From positions 1 to 42,268 of the forward strand of contig JAPKEJ010000017.1 in NCBI GenBank assembly GCA_028822155.1: DNA of 42,268 nt, in the 5' to 3' direction. The notes below the pieces were generated by a model. It had not been told where the DNA came from. It made no database searches and saw only the letters and a list, made by a program, of their open reading frames with translations. Shown here piece after piece: positions 17,136 to 25,272 of the stretch (the stretch's first letter is position 1; every line of letters starts with the position of its first letter). The DNA is from Porticoccaceae bacterium (lineage in GTDB: Bacteria > Pseudomonadota > Gammaproteobacteria > Pseudomonadales > Porticoccaceae). The translations under genes and the position numbers were made by a program.

Positions 17136-18521
17136 GTGAACAGTGACGGTTACAGAGACAAGTACAACCAACATCTCTTGCATCCTTGGGGGGAACTTTC
17201 TTCTCTAGGAGAAGACGACTCCACCTCGGTGATTGTTCGTGGGGAGGGCGCCTACATATACGATGCTGAGGGCAATAGATTGCTCGATGGGCCTGCTGGT
17301 ATGTGGTGCATGCAAACGGGATATGGCCGTCGTGAAATTGCCGACGCGGTTTCTAAGCAAATAATGGAGCTAAGCTACGCTACCTCTTTCACGGTCATCA
17401 ACAACCGCGAGGTGGAGCTAGCCACACGGATTGCTGCGCAGACTCCCGGTGATTTAAATCGAATCTATTTCACAACGGGTGGTTCCACTGCCGTCGATTC
17501 GGCCCTGCGTCTGTGCCAGTTAGCAAGCAACATCAAAGGTCATCCTCAACGTAAACATATTATCTCTCGGGAAAAGGCCTACCATGGCAGTACTTACTTG
17601 TCGGCGTCGATAACCGGTAAAGAGCGGGATAAAACCGCTATGGATATTATGCGCGACGGCATTCATTTTCTGTCTGCACCTTGCTATTTTTATCACCCTG
17701 AATTCGCTACCGAGACGGAGTTTTGCGATTTTTTGGTGGATGAACTAGAGCAGAAAATTCTCGAACTTGGCCCAGACAATGTCATGTGCTTTATCGCCGA
17801 ACCGATTTTGGCCAGCGGAGGTGTGATCGTACCTCCGGCTAACTATAACTATCGGTGTTGGCAGATGGTTAAAAAATATGGGATTACCTATATCGCTGAC
17901 GAGGTGGTGACCGCCTTTGGGCGGCTTGGGCATTGGTTTGCTTCAGAGAAGGTCTTTGGCATAGTGCCTGATATTATTATTTTTGCCAAAGGAGTCACCT
18001 CCGGATATCTCCCTCTGGGTGGGTACGCCGTGTCAGAGGCCTTTCTGGCTAGCTTTAGTGGCGATAATGCCGAAGGTTGTCTTTACTCTAATGGCTATAC
18101 TTGGGGTGGCAGCCCCGTGGCATGCGCTGCAGCGTTGGCCAGTTGGGATATTATTGAAAACGAGCATTTACTCGACCGAGTCCTAGAAATAGGGCCTTAT
18201 TTTCAACAGCAGTTGCAGACCTTGCTGGATATTCCTCTCGTGGGTAATGTGCGCGGTGAAGGCTTGATGGCGGCGGTGGAAATGACTATTGAGGGACATA
18301 ACGAGGCAGACTTGCTGGAAAAAGATTATGCCATCGGCGAAATGGTTGACCAACATTGCCAGAAATTGGGTTTACTGGTCAGGCCATTTATTAACATATG
18401 TATTATCTCTCCGCCGCTTATTGTCTCGCGCGAACAGATTGATGATTTGGTATCTGCACTGCGCGGAGGACTTGAGTTAACCTTGGCTGATTTGCGAAAA
18501 CAGGGTATCTGGGTAGATTAA
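17136..18521 (+). CDS. Class-III omega-aminotransferase, SpuC-like (putrescine:pyruvate type)
   Basis: PLP-dependent aminotransferase of 461 residues with a GTG start. LLDGPAGMWCMQTGYGR (about 49-65) resembles the SpuC/putrescine-pyruvate aminotransferase group. The cofactor aspartate is D255 in ADEVVTAFGRLG and the PLP-binding lysine is K285 in FAKGVTSGYLPLGG. It is the last gene of the tight Puu-like run. It would transaminate a terminal amine such as putrescine, GABA or an omega-amino acid freed by the amidotransferase. GABA transaminase activity (the PuuE role) is an alternative. The RBS is weak (AGG about 10 bp upstream). Confidence 0.9.
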   Translation: MNSDGYRDKYNQHLLHPWGELSSLGEDDSTSVIVRGEGAYIYDAEGNRLLDGPAGMWCMQTGYGRREIADAVSKQIMELSYATSFTVINNREVELATRIAAQTPGDLNRIYFTTGGSTAVDSALRLCQLASNIKGHPQRKHIISREKAYHGSTYLSASITGKERDKTAMDIMRDGIHFLSAPCYFYHPEFATETEFCDFLVDELEQKILELGPDNVMCFIAEPILASGGVIVPPANYNYRCWQMVKKYGITYIADEVVTAFGRLGHWFASEKVFGIVPDIIIFAKGVTSGYLPLGGYAVSEAFLASFSGDNAEGCLYSNGYTWGGSPVACAAALASWDIIENEHLLDRVLEIGPYFQQQLQTLLDIPLVGNVRGEGLMAAVEMTIEGHNEADLLEKDYAIGEMVDQHCQKLGLLVRPFINICIISPPLIVSREQIDDLVSALRGGLELTLADLRKQGIWVD

Positions 18522-18684
18522 AGTTAAAAAGTCACTGCTATGATCTTAGTTCGCAGTAATAATCGACATCTTATGTTGCTTGACTTCTAGTACCCTGATT
18601 GGAGTATGTGTCCCATAACAAAGATGTCTCTATCTTGTGTGAAACAACTAATGCTAATCATAATAATCTACAACGAGGTTTGAT
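18522..18684 (+). promoter_or_regulatory. Spacer before agmatinase, possible promoter
   Basis: This 163-bp gap holds TTGACT (18580-18585) followed 17 bp later by AGTATG, a good -35 but a poor -10 box. GACATCTT (18565-18572) and its exact complement AAGATGTC (18621-18628) frame it 48 bp apart; this could be chance. Separate transcription of the agmatinase gene is plausible. Confidence 0.3.
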
Positions 18685-19611
18685 ATGGCTGATAATAATT
18701 TTCCTGAAAGCTATTCCATGTTTGCTAATGTCCATAGTTACCTAGGCTTACCGTTGTCGCGCGACATAGAGTCTGCAGATGTTGTAGTCATGGGTATCCC
18801 CTACGACATGGGTACCACTGGCCGTGCCGGAACCCGACATGGTCCTCAAGGCGTGCGCTTGGCATCAGCAAATCTGCGTTGGGAAGAAAAACGCTGGCCT
18901 TGGCAATTTAGCGTTATGGACAGACTTAATGTCATTGATTATGGCGATCTTGAATTCAAACCAGGCGAATCAACCTCTATGATTGAAACCGTCATTAAAC
19001 ATGTGGGAGCCGTTCACGAAAAAGGTAAAAAGACTTTATGCATTGGTGGAGACCACTTCGTTACTCTACCTCTGCTAAGGGCGATGCATCAGCATCATGG
19101 CCCCGTAGCGCTGGTGCATTTTGACGCTCATACCGATACCTACACGCCAGAAGAAGATTGGTCAGGGGATTATGATCATGGCTGTATGTTCTATCACGCA
19201 CCTAAAGAAGGTCTTATTGATCCTGCGCACTCAATTCAAGTCGGCATTCGCACCGAATATAATACCAAGACTCACCTGTTTGAGGTCATAGATGCGGCTA
19301 GTGCCAATGATCTGACCAGCGCTGATGTTGTTGCTGCCATCAAGCAGCGCGTTGGTGAGATGCCTGTCTACCTCACCTTTGATATTGACTGTCTCGACCC
19401 CGCCTATGCGCCAGGAACTGGCACGCCAGTAGTGGGAGGGATTACTACCGATAGGGCTCTGAAAATTATTCGTGGGTTACAGGGTTTAAATATCGTTGGT
19501 GCTGATGTGGTCGAGGTCGCGCCATCTTATGATCATGCAGAAATTACTGCTTTGGCAGCTGCGACCATCGGGTTAGAAATTCTTTATGTGATGGCGTCTA
19601 ATTTGCAGTAA
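18685..19611 (+). CDS. speB: Agmatinase-family ureohydrolase
   Basis: Mn-dependent ureohydrolase of 308 residues that splits urea from a guanidino compound. All metal-binding motifs are present: GGDH with H124, DAHTD with D147, H149 and D151, and FDIDCLDP with D233 and D235. With agmatine the product is putrescine, which would feed the upstream Puu-like enzymes. Guanidinobutyrase and guanidinopropionase are close relatives that cannot be told apart from motifs alone. A clear RBS (CGAGG) precedes the ATG. It follows the main operon after a 163-bp gap and is convergent with the leftward operon ending at 19615. Confidence 0.9.
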   Translation: MADNNFPESYSMFANVHSYLGLPLSRDIESADVVVMGIPYDMGTTGRAGTRHGPQGVRLASANLRWEEKRWPWQFSVMDRLNVIDYGDLEFKPGESTSMIETVIKHVGAVHEKGKKTLCIGGDHFVTLPLLRAMHQHHGPVALVHFDAHTDTYTPEEDWSGDYDHGCMFYHAPKEGLIDPAHSIQVGIRTEYNTKTHLFEVIDAASANDLTSADVVAAIKQRVGEMPVYLTFDIDCLDPAYAPGTGTPVVGGITTDRALKIIRGLQGLNIVGADVVEVAPSYDHAEITALAAATIGLEILYVMASNLQ

Positions 19612-19614
19612 ATG

Positions 19615-19994
19615 CTAGGGCGAGCTCTCATAAACCAAGCCCCCATCAAGATAGGTTTTGAGCACTTTTATTTGAGAAATCTCGACTGCGGGAACCGTAA
19701 AAATATTAGAGTCTAAAATAACAAAATCAGCAAGCTTACCCACCTCAAGCGAGCCGGTAGCTTCATCTTTCCGGCAATCTCAACAACGTTTGTCTGCTTA
19801 CCAATATACGCATCTATATACGACTCAGGACCGACATCAACAATCTTACCTTGGGTAATAGTCTTAGCCCAACTGCGAGTGGCATCGACGGTATAGATGT
19901 CACCACCACGCACTACGATATCTGCGGGGCTCTGCGCCGACACTCATGAGCTACAAAGACAAATTACTAGAATAGTCAGTATTTCATCAGCCAC
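19615..19994 (-). pseudogene. Amidohydrolase (YtcJ-like) remnant with internal deletion and stop
   Basis: Remains of a secreted metal-dependent amidohydrolase. The reading frame from GTG 19994 gives a hydrophobic leader (ILTILVICLCSS), then a TGA, then VSAQSPADIVVRGGDIYTVD and GKIVDVGPESYIDAY, the typical N-terminal domain of YtcJ-type enzymes. At about 19764-19773 the homology jumps to another frame reading KDEATGSLEVGKLADFVILD through VLKTYLDGGLVYES and stop (19617-19615). That is the family's C terminus. The whole catalytic barrel, several hundred residues, is missing. The TGA may replace a former sense codon near the signal cleavage site. It sits at the end of the nitrilase-MFS operon, so a former pathway step was lost. 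Confidence 0.8.
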
Positions 19995-20004
19995 AGCATA
20001 TCAA

Positions 20005-20856
20005 TTATCCTGCTTTGGTTGGGATGCTTAATGGTCCCAGAGTACTCAAAAAACTATGCTTATCAGAAGGTTGGTATTGGGTTTTGTCCATCACTGTGTC
20101 CCGATAACTTTTCAGTGGTTGCCCTAAGCTCAAAATACCCCGTTCTCGAGTGCGTCTAACGCGAGTTAAATCGGCCTCAAAGAGAATGACCTCCTCACCG
20201 GCTAGGGCCTCATGAATAACATCGCCCTCTGGCCCAACAATGATCGACTGGCCAACGCCAAGCGCCCCGGTTCCATTGATATCTACCATATAGCATTGCT
20301 GTTGTGCGGCAGTAGCGCGACACATCGCCTTTTCTACACTGCGATCGCAGGTGTCAGTTAGGGTTGGATGAATAATCACTTCGGCACCATCCAGAATCAT
20401 CGCTCGACTCAGTTCCGGGAACCACATATCGTAGCAAATATAGAGACCGAAACGACCGACATCGGGTACATCAAAGCAGCAGATATCTGCACCACCTTCC
20501 ACTCCTTTCTCGTAAGGGAGAAAGGGGCATATTTTACGGAAACGAGAGATTACTTCTCCCTCGGGATTGATAACAGGTGCGGTGTTGTAAACTTTGTTTG
20601 CTTGACGTTCATAGAGAGATCCCGGTACTAACCAAATCTCCAGTTCTTGAGCCAAATTACACAGCGTAGCCTCAGCTTCCTCTAACATTGGTGATGCGAA
20701 GCCAACACCGGCACCACAGATAGCCAGCTCACTAGTTACTATCATCTGAACGAAAGGAAAACGTTTCACCGTAGATCTTACTTTTTGACTGAATAGATCT
20801 AAATTTTGTCGTGTTTGAAGGTCAAGTTGGAGACCGGCAATAGTAAATTGTGTCAT
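20005..20856 (-). CDS. Carbon-nitrogen hydrolase (nitrilase superfamily amidase)
   Basis: Cytoplasmic amidase-type hydrolase of 283 residues. The Glu-Lys-Cys triad is visible: E43 in TSELAI, K108 in RFRKICPF and C141 in YICYDMWFPE. It belongs to the aliphatic amidase / N-carbamoyl-amine hydrolase side of the superfamily rather than to true nitrilases, but the substrate is not clear. AGGAG precedes the ATG at good spacing. It follows the MFS gene by 15 bp in a leftward operon and precedes the amidohydrolase remnant. Likely role: releasing ammonia or an amine from an imported amide. Confidence 0.88.
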   Translation of the reverse strand: MTQFTIAGLQLDLQTRQNLDLFSQKVRSTVKRFPFVQMIVTSELAICGAGVGFASPMLEEAEATLCNLAQELEIWLVPGSLYERQANKVYNTAPVINPEGEVISRFRKICPFLPYEKGVEGGADICCFDVPDVGRFGLYICYDMWFPELSRAMILDGAEVIIHPTLTDTCDRSVEKAMCRATAAQQQCYMVDINGTGALGVGQSIIVGPEGDVIHEALAGEEVILFEADLTRVRRTRERGILSLGQPLKSYRDTVMDKTQYQPSDKHSFLSTLGPLSIPTKAG

Positions 20857-20871
20857 AAAAAAACTCCTGTT

Positions 20872-22086
20872 TTAATTATCTAATACTACTTTTTCACTGC
20901 GTTTTGCGGGGAAAAACGCGGCTATGGCGCAGACCACCAGGCCGATAGCGGCTAAATTTATGATCAGAGTGAAATTGCCTTCGCCAACCACCATAGCCGC
21001 AATCAGTGGACCACTGGCTAAGCCCATTTTTGAGATAAAGCCCGCAAAAACAACGACCTGACCGCGACTGTCGAAGGTGGCACAGAGGCCTAAAATATAG
21101 GGAACCGTAAAGGCCCACATAATACCGGTGACGGTGTTGGCAATGAAATAGTTGGCTGGAATATCAGACCAGTGGAACATAAAGGTAAATAAACCAGACA
21201 CAAGTGCACCGAGAGCGATAGGTAGAGCGCGACCATATTTGGTGCCAATAAAATAAACGAGAAGCGCGCCAAAAATTGAAATCATATTTGAAAGAGTCAA
21301 AATATTGCTCAAATACTCAATGCTATAACCACTGTCTTTACCTAGCTCAATGGCGTAATCGGCGACACTCATATTAGATGCTTGGAATAAAAACAATGCC
21401 AATAGGGCCAACGCAGCCGGCACGATTGCAATCGAGGTTGGTGTCACCTTAGCAGTAATTGCTGAATCGGCTTTGGCATTAATGGAGGCCGCGTAATCTG
21501 GTATAAAGGGCACCATCAAGAGGGTTAGCGAGCTAAAGGTGATCAGAGCACCAAAGGCTGCGCCGGGGCCCATCGCACCTACAAGCTTAGGTACGGTAAA
21601 TATTGCCACGCTACCGAAGGTATATTGTATCGCCACCAACATGCCAAAGACTTTATCAGGACTAGCAGTCCGCGCGATGATAGAGAAACCAAGCCCAACT
21701 AAAAAGCCACCGACGGTTCCATGAAAGAAGCGCACCATAATCAAAGTTTGTGGGTCGGTTAGCCTAAAGCAGAGCAAATCTACCGAGATTAATATAATCA
21801 ACGCGATATAAGCGGTATTGCGCCAGGGGAGGTGTTTTACGGTAAAGGTCGCGATCAGCGCACCAAAAGCCGCACCATATTTATTGGCACTGCTAATGTA
21901 GCCAGCAGTTTCCCTACTGATACCAAGACCGTCTACAAAGGCGGATAAAAAAGCACCACCCAAGTTGACATAAAATAGGCCGGCCGTCGCTAAAAAGGAT
22001 AAAAATATAGATATGAGTATGCCGTCTTTTGACAGCTTAGGTACCGTGAAACGTTCGCCCGTAGTAGTGATTCTATTATCATCCAT
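20872..22086 (-). CDS. MFS transporter
   Basis: Inner-membrane major facilitator of 404 residues with about twelve hydrophobic segments. The N-terminal tail is short and charged (MDDNRITTTGERF). A charged loop follows TM2 (KHLPWRN) and a middle linker contains NAKADSAITAK. It lies between the serine hydrolase and the carbon-nitrogen hydrolase in one leftward operon headed by a TonB-dependent receptor, so it most likely moves the same substrate or its hydrolysis product across the inner membrane. Specificity cannot be read from the sequence. Confidence 0.85.
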   Translation of the reverse strand: MDDNRITTTGERFTVPKLSKDGILISIFLSFLATAGLFYVNLGGAFLSAFVDGLGISRETAGYISSANKYGAAFGALIATFTVKHLPWRNTAYIALIILISVDLLCFRLTDPQTLIMVRFFHGTVGGFLVGLGFSIIARTASPDKVFGMLVAIQYTFGSVAIFTVPKLVGAMGPGAAFGALITFSSLTLLMVPFIPDYAASINAKADSAITAKVTPTSIAIVPAALALLALFLFQASNMSVADYAIELGKDSGYSIEYLSNILTLSNMISIFGALLVYFIGTKYGRALPIALGALVSGLFTFMFHWSDIPANYFIANTVTGIMWAFTVPYILGLCATFDSRGQVVVFAGFISKMGLASGPLIAAMVVGEGNFTLIINLAAIGLVVCAIAAFFPAKRSEKVVLDN

Positions 22087-22095
22087 GGTGTTTTC

Positions 22096-23655
22096 TCAGC
22101 ATAGTTTTTTGTAGTTGTGGAGGTGTTTTATAACGTCAGCAAAACGGTGAACACCACCATCACTGAAATAGTAATAACTATCACCGTCTTCGAGGAATAC
22201 CACCGCTATGCCGCCATAACCGGACATGGAGGGTATCCATTTTGGTTGTTCGCAATTTAGATAGCCGCCGGCATCCCAGCCCCAGAATCCATTTTTATAG
22301 CGTAGCTCTGGTGATCCGGCGACGCTGCCTCGATCGCTCGGATTTCTCTGCATAGCTGCATCGAGCATATCTTTATCAAGGGTCTCGTAGAGTGCACTAT
22401 GCCCCGATGCCATGGCCTGAGCGAAAAGAGCAATGTCACTGCGCAAAAAACTCAAGCCGAGTCCGGTCAGTGGTTGACCGTCTTGACGGTGCGGCGACTG
22501 TATTACCGGCGATAGACCAAGGTCATGCCAAATAGGGTTGATTAAATCGGTATAAAAATCAGCCGTAGGCCCTTTCTTTTGTTGCCAGAGAGATTGCATC
22601 GCAACACCTAATAGCCATGTATCACTGGTGTGATAAACCCATTTTTCACCTGGCTCAGACTTGGCTTTATAGAGATTACAAGCAAATTTTGTTTTACTGG
22701 CAGCGCTCGGTTTGGCAAGTAACTTGCCGATATGTTGCTCTTCATCACGATGATTTAGCGCGCTGCCATAGCGACCAGTACTGGTGTTCAATAAATGACT
22801 AAGAGTTACCTCTCCCCAATCGTTGCAGTCAGGAATGAGGTCTTTTACTCGGCGGTGTTGGGTTCCCGGGTAGAGTTTTTCTAACCGCATGAGACCCAGT
22901 GCGCCGATCATTGACTTAGCCAATGAGTAAGAGGGTAATGGCATCTTTCCACAATCTGAATAGGCAACTGCGCGAGTCTCACAGTCGCTGACATAGTGAA
23001 CGCCGTCTTTAACCAAGCCATAGAGAGACATGTTAGTTGGTTCAATAAAGTCCGCTTGAGCAAAAGCCTCAGCGGTTAGACCTGGATTGTCGGCTGGCAA
23101 GGCAGATAGGGGCTTTTCAGGCAAATGATTGGATAGCTCGAGGGAAAGATTATCGACAAGACTGTCGGCCCCCTCGGAACGCGGATTCATCAATGCGGTG
23201 GTTGCATAGCCCTGAGCATTGAATTTGAAATACTGACAGGTCTCAGTGCTAATCTGATAAGCCAGTGTATTATTCTCGATAGCTAGCATGCCCTGATGGG
23301 TGCAATTGCCGTCTTTTTCGACCAGCGCAAAGGGCAGTGCCAGGCTAAATTTATCGTCAGTTTTATACCAGCGACCGACCTCAAGGATAAGACTCCAGTA
23401 GCGGTTGTCGGTGTCTCTAAGGCCACGCTTGGCTGGTATTACTATGCCTTTGCTAGAAATAACAATATCGGCCGAAAACTCAGGTAATTCAGCTAAACGC
23501 TTATTGTTGCCGCGAGCGAGTTTAAAATCATCTCTCATAATATCAAATTGGGTGACTTTCGATGCGCTAACATCTAACCGAACTAGTGTATTGGCTGACG
23601 TCTGAACAACAGCAAATGCGAGTAACAGAGCGATAAAGAAGACCGATTTAGTCAA
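22096..23655 (-). CDS. Exported serine hydrolase, class-C beta-lactamase-like
   Basis: Periplasmic hydrolase of the beta-lactamase/esterase (class C) fold, about 519 residues from TTG 23655. The signal peptide is a hydrophobic run ending QTSANT. The serine motif SLAK (S244, K247 in this numbering) and the tyrosine motif YHT (Y341) are visible, followed by GGIAVVF near the C terminus. A roughly 180-residue N-terminal extension of unknown function precedes the catalytic domain. TTG 23655 is preferred over the upstream TTG 23676 because AGGGGGG (23664-23670) lies 8 bp before it. The gene start overlaps the stop of the sulfotransferase gene. It probably cleaves an ester or amide in the periplasm. 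Confidence 0.85.
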   Translation of the reverse strand: MTKSVFFIALLLAFAVVQTSANTLVRLDVSASKVTQFDIMRDDFKLARGNNKRLAELPEFSADIVISSKGIVIPAKRGLRDTDNRYWSLILEVGRWYKTDDKFSLALPFALVEKDGNCTHQGMLAIENNTLAYQISTETCQYFKFNAQGYATTALMNPRSEGADSLVDNLSLELSNHLPEKPLSALPADNPGLTAEAFAQADFIEPTNMSLYGLVKDGVHYVSDCETRAVAYSDCGKMPLPSYSLAKSMIGALGLMRLEKLYPGTQHRRVKDLIPDCNDWGEVTLSHLLNTSTGRYGSALNHRDEEQHIGKLLAKPSAASKTKFACNLYKAKSEPGEKWVYHTSDTWLLGVAMQSLWQQKKGPTADFYTDLINPIWHDLGLSPVIQSPHRQDGQPLTGLGLSFLRSDIALFAQAMASGHSALYETLDKDMLDAAMQRNPSDRGSVAGSPELRYKNGFWGWDAGGYLNCEQPKWIPSMSGYGGIAVVFLEDGDSYYYFSDGGVHRFADVIKHLHNYKKLC

Positions 23656-25237
23656 TATTAATACCCCCCTGAACAAGTCGATTTTCTAGCACACCTAACT
23701 GTTCTCGATAGGCCTTCCAGCGGTCAACAGAGCCTGTGTAAACTGGCCGTCGCACCTGAGAGGCGCTCGCTGTGGTTGACGGTGAGGGGTTATCATAAAA
23801 CTTAAGGCAGTTAGACTCCCAGTCGACACCACAAAAATCTAGTACCTTTGCTACTTCGTTTTCAGTGTCAGCCACTAGGTCTTCATAGGCCACTAAATGA
23901 ATAACGCCCGGCATCTGTTTATTCCAGTGCACCATTAATTGGCTATAAGCTAAATAGTATTGAGCAAGATCATCTAAATTATAAGAGAAGGGGTAGATGT
24001 CTCTAAAGGCCTGTTTATAGATAGCGTAGCAGGCGGCAATCGGATGACGAGTCAAATTAATGATTTTTGCGTTGGGTAGTGCTTTGTGGATAAGACCCGC
24101 ATACAAAAAGTTAAACGGTAACTTATCAATAAAATAGCGGCCGTTCATTTCAGTCGGACGTGCATTTTCTAGATAGCGCTCACCGAGTACCTGCATATCC
24201 ACTGCACTAGATTGATCAATTAGAGAGAGAGCTGTCGTAGGGCTTTCGCTATTAACCGCGCATAACTTCGTTACTTCCGTGCCAAAGGTTTCAAGCTCTC
24301 CCGCTGATTGAATGGCCGAATGGCTATCTAAGATACGCTCTAACAATGTGGTTCCGGTTCGCGGCAGGCCTACTATGAAAATAGGCTCTGCGCTAGTGTG
24401 ACCCTGGGTAGAGCGCTTAAAAAAACTGTCATTAAATACCGTCACGATGGTCTTTATAATAGTCTCATCTGCTCCGACATTATAGGTCATGGCGTCGCGA
24501 CGAATATCAGAGCCGATTTTTAAGTGCTCGAATGATTTTTTTGTATCGCCTAGATCGTCAAATTCTTTTGAGAGGGCGTAGCATATGCCTGACTTAGACC
24601 GCTGTGACAGAGTCTGATCGGCATAGGCAGCAAGCAATTCGTCAATGTGATTGTCTGTCGCCGAGTATGTGCGCAGAGATGAGCGCATGCCTTGAGCATC
24701 GGCATCGGTGTAATTTATTGCTAGGCAGCGGTCTAAGTTGGCCTCGGCCGCCACAAGGTTGCCGGTAAATCGATATGCAGCAGCAAGATTGTAAAGCAGG
24801 GATGGATTGTTGGGCTCTTCCTTCAATGCGCTTAAATAATGCTGTATTGCGTCGTCATGCATGCGCTCAGCAGAGAGCATTAAGGCAATTTGACCGTGTA
24901 AGTCAGCACTCAGAGATTGCTGTCCGGCCAGATTTTCCAGACAGTCAGCTACGTCTTTATGTCGATTTAATATAGATAAGAAATCGATTCGTTGAATCAG
25001 AATAGTTGCATCATTAGGTTTAATGGCGAGGGCGCGAGCAGTTGAAATCAAACCGGCTTCGGGCTTATTTAGATGTAAATGAATACATCCGGCTAGCCAC
25101 CATCCGTCAAAAAACTCTGGGAAATCAGTATTTAATAGCCGACAGCTATCAATCGCTTTTTTTATCTCATTATTCGCCAACGCGTGTTGTGAGAACGAAT
25201 AAAGCTGCAGGACGGGTTGTTGCATGAAGTTTGCCAT
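23648..25237 (-). CDS. TPR-sulfotransferase family protein
   Basis: Protein of 529 residues with an N-terminal tetratricopeptide repeat part (about 15-250, with recognisable repeats such as NPSLLYNLAAAYRFTGNLVA) and a C-terminal sulfotransferase-fold domain. The PAPS-binding loop is VGLPRTGTT (289-297) and the second phosphate-binding segment is LTRHPIAACYAIY. Proteins of this layout are often encoded next to TonB-dependent receptors in marine gammaproteobacteria and sphingomonads, as here (35 bp after the receptor gene). Their biochemical role is not established. A second ATG four codons in is possible; neither start has a clear RBS. Confidence 0.85.
   Translation of the reverse strand: MANFMQQPVLQLYSFSQHALANNEIKKAIDSCRLLNTDFPEFFDGWWLAGCIHLHLNKPEAGLISTARALAIKPNDATILIQRIDFLSILNRHKDVADCLENLAGQQSLSADLHGQIALMLSAERMHDDAIQHYLSALKEEPNNPSLLYNLAAAYRFTGNLVAAEANLDRCLAINYTDADAQGMRSSLRTYSATDNHIDELLAAYADQTLSQRSKSGICYALSKEFDDLGDTKKSFEHLKIGSDIRRDAMTYNVGADETIIKTIVTVFNDSFFKRSTQGHTSAEPIFIVGLPRTGTTLLERILDSHSAIQSAGELETFGTEVTKLCAVNSESPTTALSLIDQSSAVDMQVLGERYLENARPTEMNGRYFIDKLPFNFLYAGLIHKALPNAKIINLTRHPIAACYAIYKQAFRDIYPFSYNLDDLAQYYLAYSQLMVHWNKQMPGVIHLVAYEDLVADTENEVAKVLDFCGVDWESNCLKFYDNPSPSTTASASQVRRPVYTGSVDRWKAYREQLGVLENRLVQGGINID
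23664..23670 (-). promoter_or_regulatory. Ribosome binding site that fixes a TTG start
   Basis: AGGGGGG on the minus strand, 8 bp before TTG 23655. It lies inside the end of the sulfotransferase gene, implying translational coupling. Confidence 0.6.
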
Positions 25238-25272
25238 GTCGGATTGTAATATACAGATTATAAAGCCTATGA

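Noticed and set aside
19713..19943. A 76-residue open frame starting with GTG as a small amidohydrolase-like gene
   Set aside because: It covers only the N-terminal domain edge of a YtcJ-type enzyme and then runs into an unrelated frame. The C terminus continues in another frame, so it is part of a pseudogene.
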